Below, piece by piece: positions 5,871 through 6,400 of a DNA stretch of 6,400 nt; position 1 is the stretch's first letter; each line of letters begins with the position of its first letter. The position numbers and the translations under genes were made by a program. The DNA is from Candidatus Pacearchaeota archaeon (GTDB lineage Archaea > Nanobdellota > Nanobdellia > Pacearchaeales > GW2011-AR1). Under the pieces are notes generated by a model that saw nothing but the letters and a program-made list of their open reading frames with translations, ran no database searches and was not told the origin of the DNA. The stretch covers positions 1 through 6,400 of the forward strand of contig WJLK01000028.1 in assembly GCA_014728565.1 (NCBI GenBank), read 5' to 3'.

Positions 5871-6400
5871 ATGAACAAAAAACAAAAATTCAATAAAATA
5901 TGTAAGGATATTAAGTCAGTTAAAATTCAGGGAGCCAGAAATATAGCAAAAGCTGCATTTAAGGCTTACCAAATGTATCCTACTTCCTCTTCCAGAAGAA
6001 AGCTGCTTGCTTTAAGACCCACTGAACCTATGATGAAAAATGTCCTTGAACTTGCTGATAAACTCTCTGAAAAAGAAATTTTAGAGCATTTTGACACTAG
6101 CCAGGAAAAAATAAATAATTATATTTATAAGCTGATTAGGAGTAAAGATGTTCTTTTTACTCACTGTCATTCAACTAATGTAATAAATGCTCTTATTTAT
6201 TCCAGGAAAAAAGGAAAAAAATTTGAGGTCTATAATACTGAAACTCGTCCTTTATATCAGGGAAGAAAAACAGCAAAAGAGCTTATAAAAAATAAAATCA
6301 ATGTCACCATGTTTGTTGATTCAGCTATTGGAGTTGCTCTTTCCAATGAACAGGGAACAAAAAAAACAGATAAGATTTTTATTGGTGCAGATGTTCTGAC
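5871..6400 (+). CDS. Ribose-1,5-bisphosphate isomerase / eIF2B-like family protein, 3' end missing
   Basis: The ATG at 5871 opens a frame that stays open to the right edge (176 full codons). The fold family is eIF2B alpha/beta/delta-like. In archaea this includes ribose-1,5-bisphosphate isomerase, which makes ribulose-1,5-bisphosphate for form III Rubisco in AMP salvage. Visible motifs: the N-terminal helix KIQGARNIAKAA (18-29); LRPTEPMMKNVL (48-59), matching the TRPT segment; FTHCHST (96-102), whose C99 aligns with the isomerase's catalytic Cys; TETRPLYQGRKTAKEL (123-138); MFVDSA (147-152); and IFIGADVLT (169-177), whose D174 aligns with the catalytic Asp. The linker between the RGA helix and THCHS is about 34 residues shorter than I recall for the Thermococcus enzyme (about 320 residues). 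THCHS and the Cys/Asp pair favour the isomerase, but an aIF2B-like regulator or methylthioribose-1-phosphate isomerase relative is not excluded. A leaderless start is likely. Confidence 0.82.
   Translation, partial: MNKKQKFNKICKDIKSVKIQGARNIAKAAFKAYQMYPTSSSRRKLLALRPTEPMMKNVLELADKLSEKEILEHFDTSQEKINNYIYKLIRSKDVLFTHCHSTNVINALIYSRKKGKKFEVYNTETRPLYQGRKTAKELIKNKINVTMFVDSAIGVALSNEQGTKKTDKIFIGADVL

Overview
The window is AT-rich and reads as archaeal. It encodes an AglB/Stt3-type oligosaccharyltransferase, a GlcNAc-1-phosphate transferase of the archaeal/eukaryotic GPT type and an archaeal ribose-1,5-bisphosphate isomerase/eIF2B-like protein. TATA-like boxes sit at distances suited to leaderless mRNAs, and Shine-Dalgarno matches to GGAGGTGAT appear at some internal genes. 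The low GC, tight packing and AglB features (a GIPEKE motif and a GPIKIWEI tail) recall DPANN archaea of the Woesearchaeota/Pacearchaeota kind. That placement is inference.

Layout, right to left along the minus strand. Genes: a SpoIIM/DUF95 membrane protein (4904-5767), a 47-residue zinc-ribbon protein (4713-4856), the oligosaccharyltransferase AglB (1716-4622), a MraY/WecA/GPT-family phosphotransferase (662-1684), and an UPF0104/flippase-like (AglD-type) membrane protein (1-662) cut by the left edge. The last two genes overlap by one base (TAATG), with a good Shine-Dalgarno inside the end of the phosphotransferase gene. On the plus strand, divergent from SpoIIM, a ribose-1,5-bisphosphate isomerase/eIF2B-like gene starts at 5871 and is cut by the right edge. 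I see no RNA gene, mobile element or CRISPR array.

The three leftmost genes form an N-glycosylation block. The phosphotransferase would load the first sugar phosphate onto dolichyl phosphate, AglB would transfer the finished glycan to Asn in secreted proteins, and the UPF0104 protein belongs to a family linked to lipid-linked sugar handling. No glycan-extending glycosyltransferase is in the window. The zinc ribbon and SpoIIM protein lie upstream on the same strand, with no function shown by sequence. The isomerase-like gene is a separate unit.

The non-coding points of interest are a tandem 33-bp repeat with nested palindromes between the zinc-ribbon gene and aglB, and a 15-bp direct repeat in the divergent promoter region at 5768-5870. 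No clearly new multi-gene system is visible. The main family assignments are conventional, and the novelty lies in small features.
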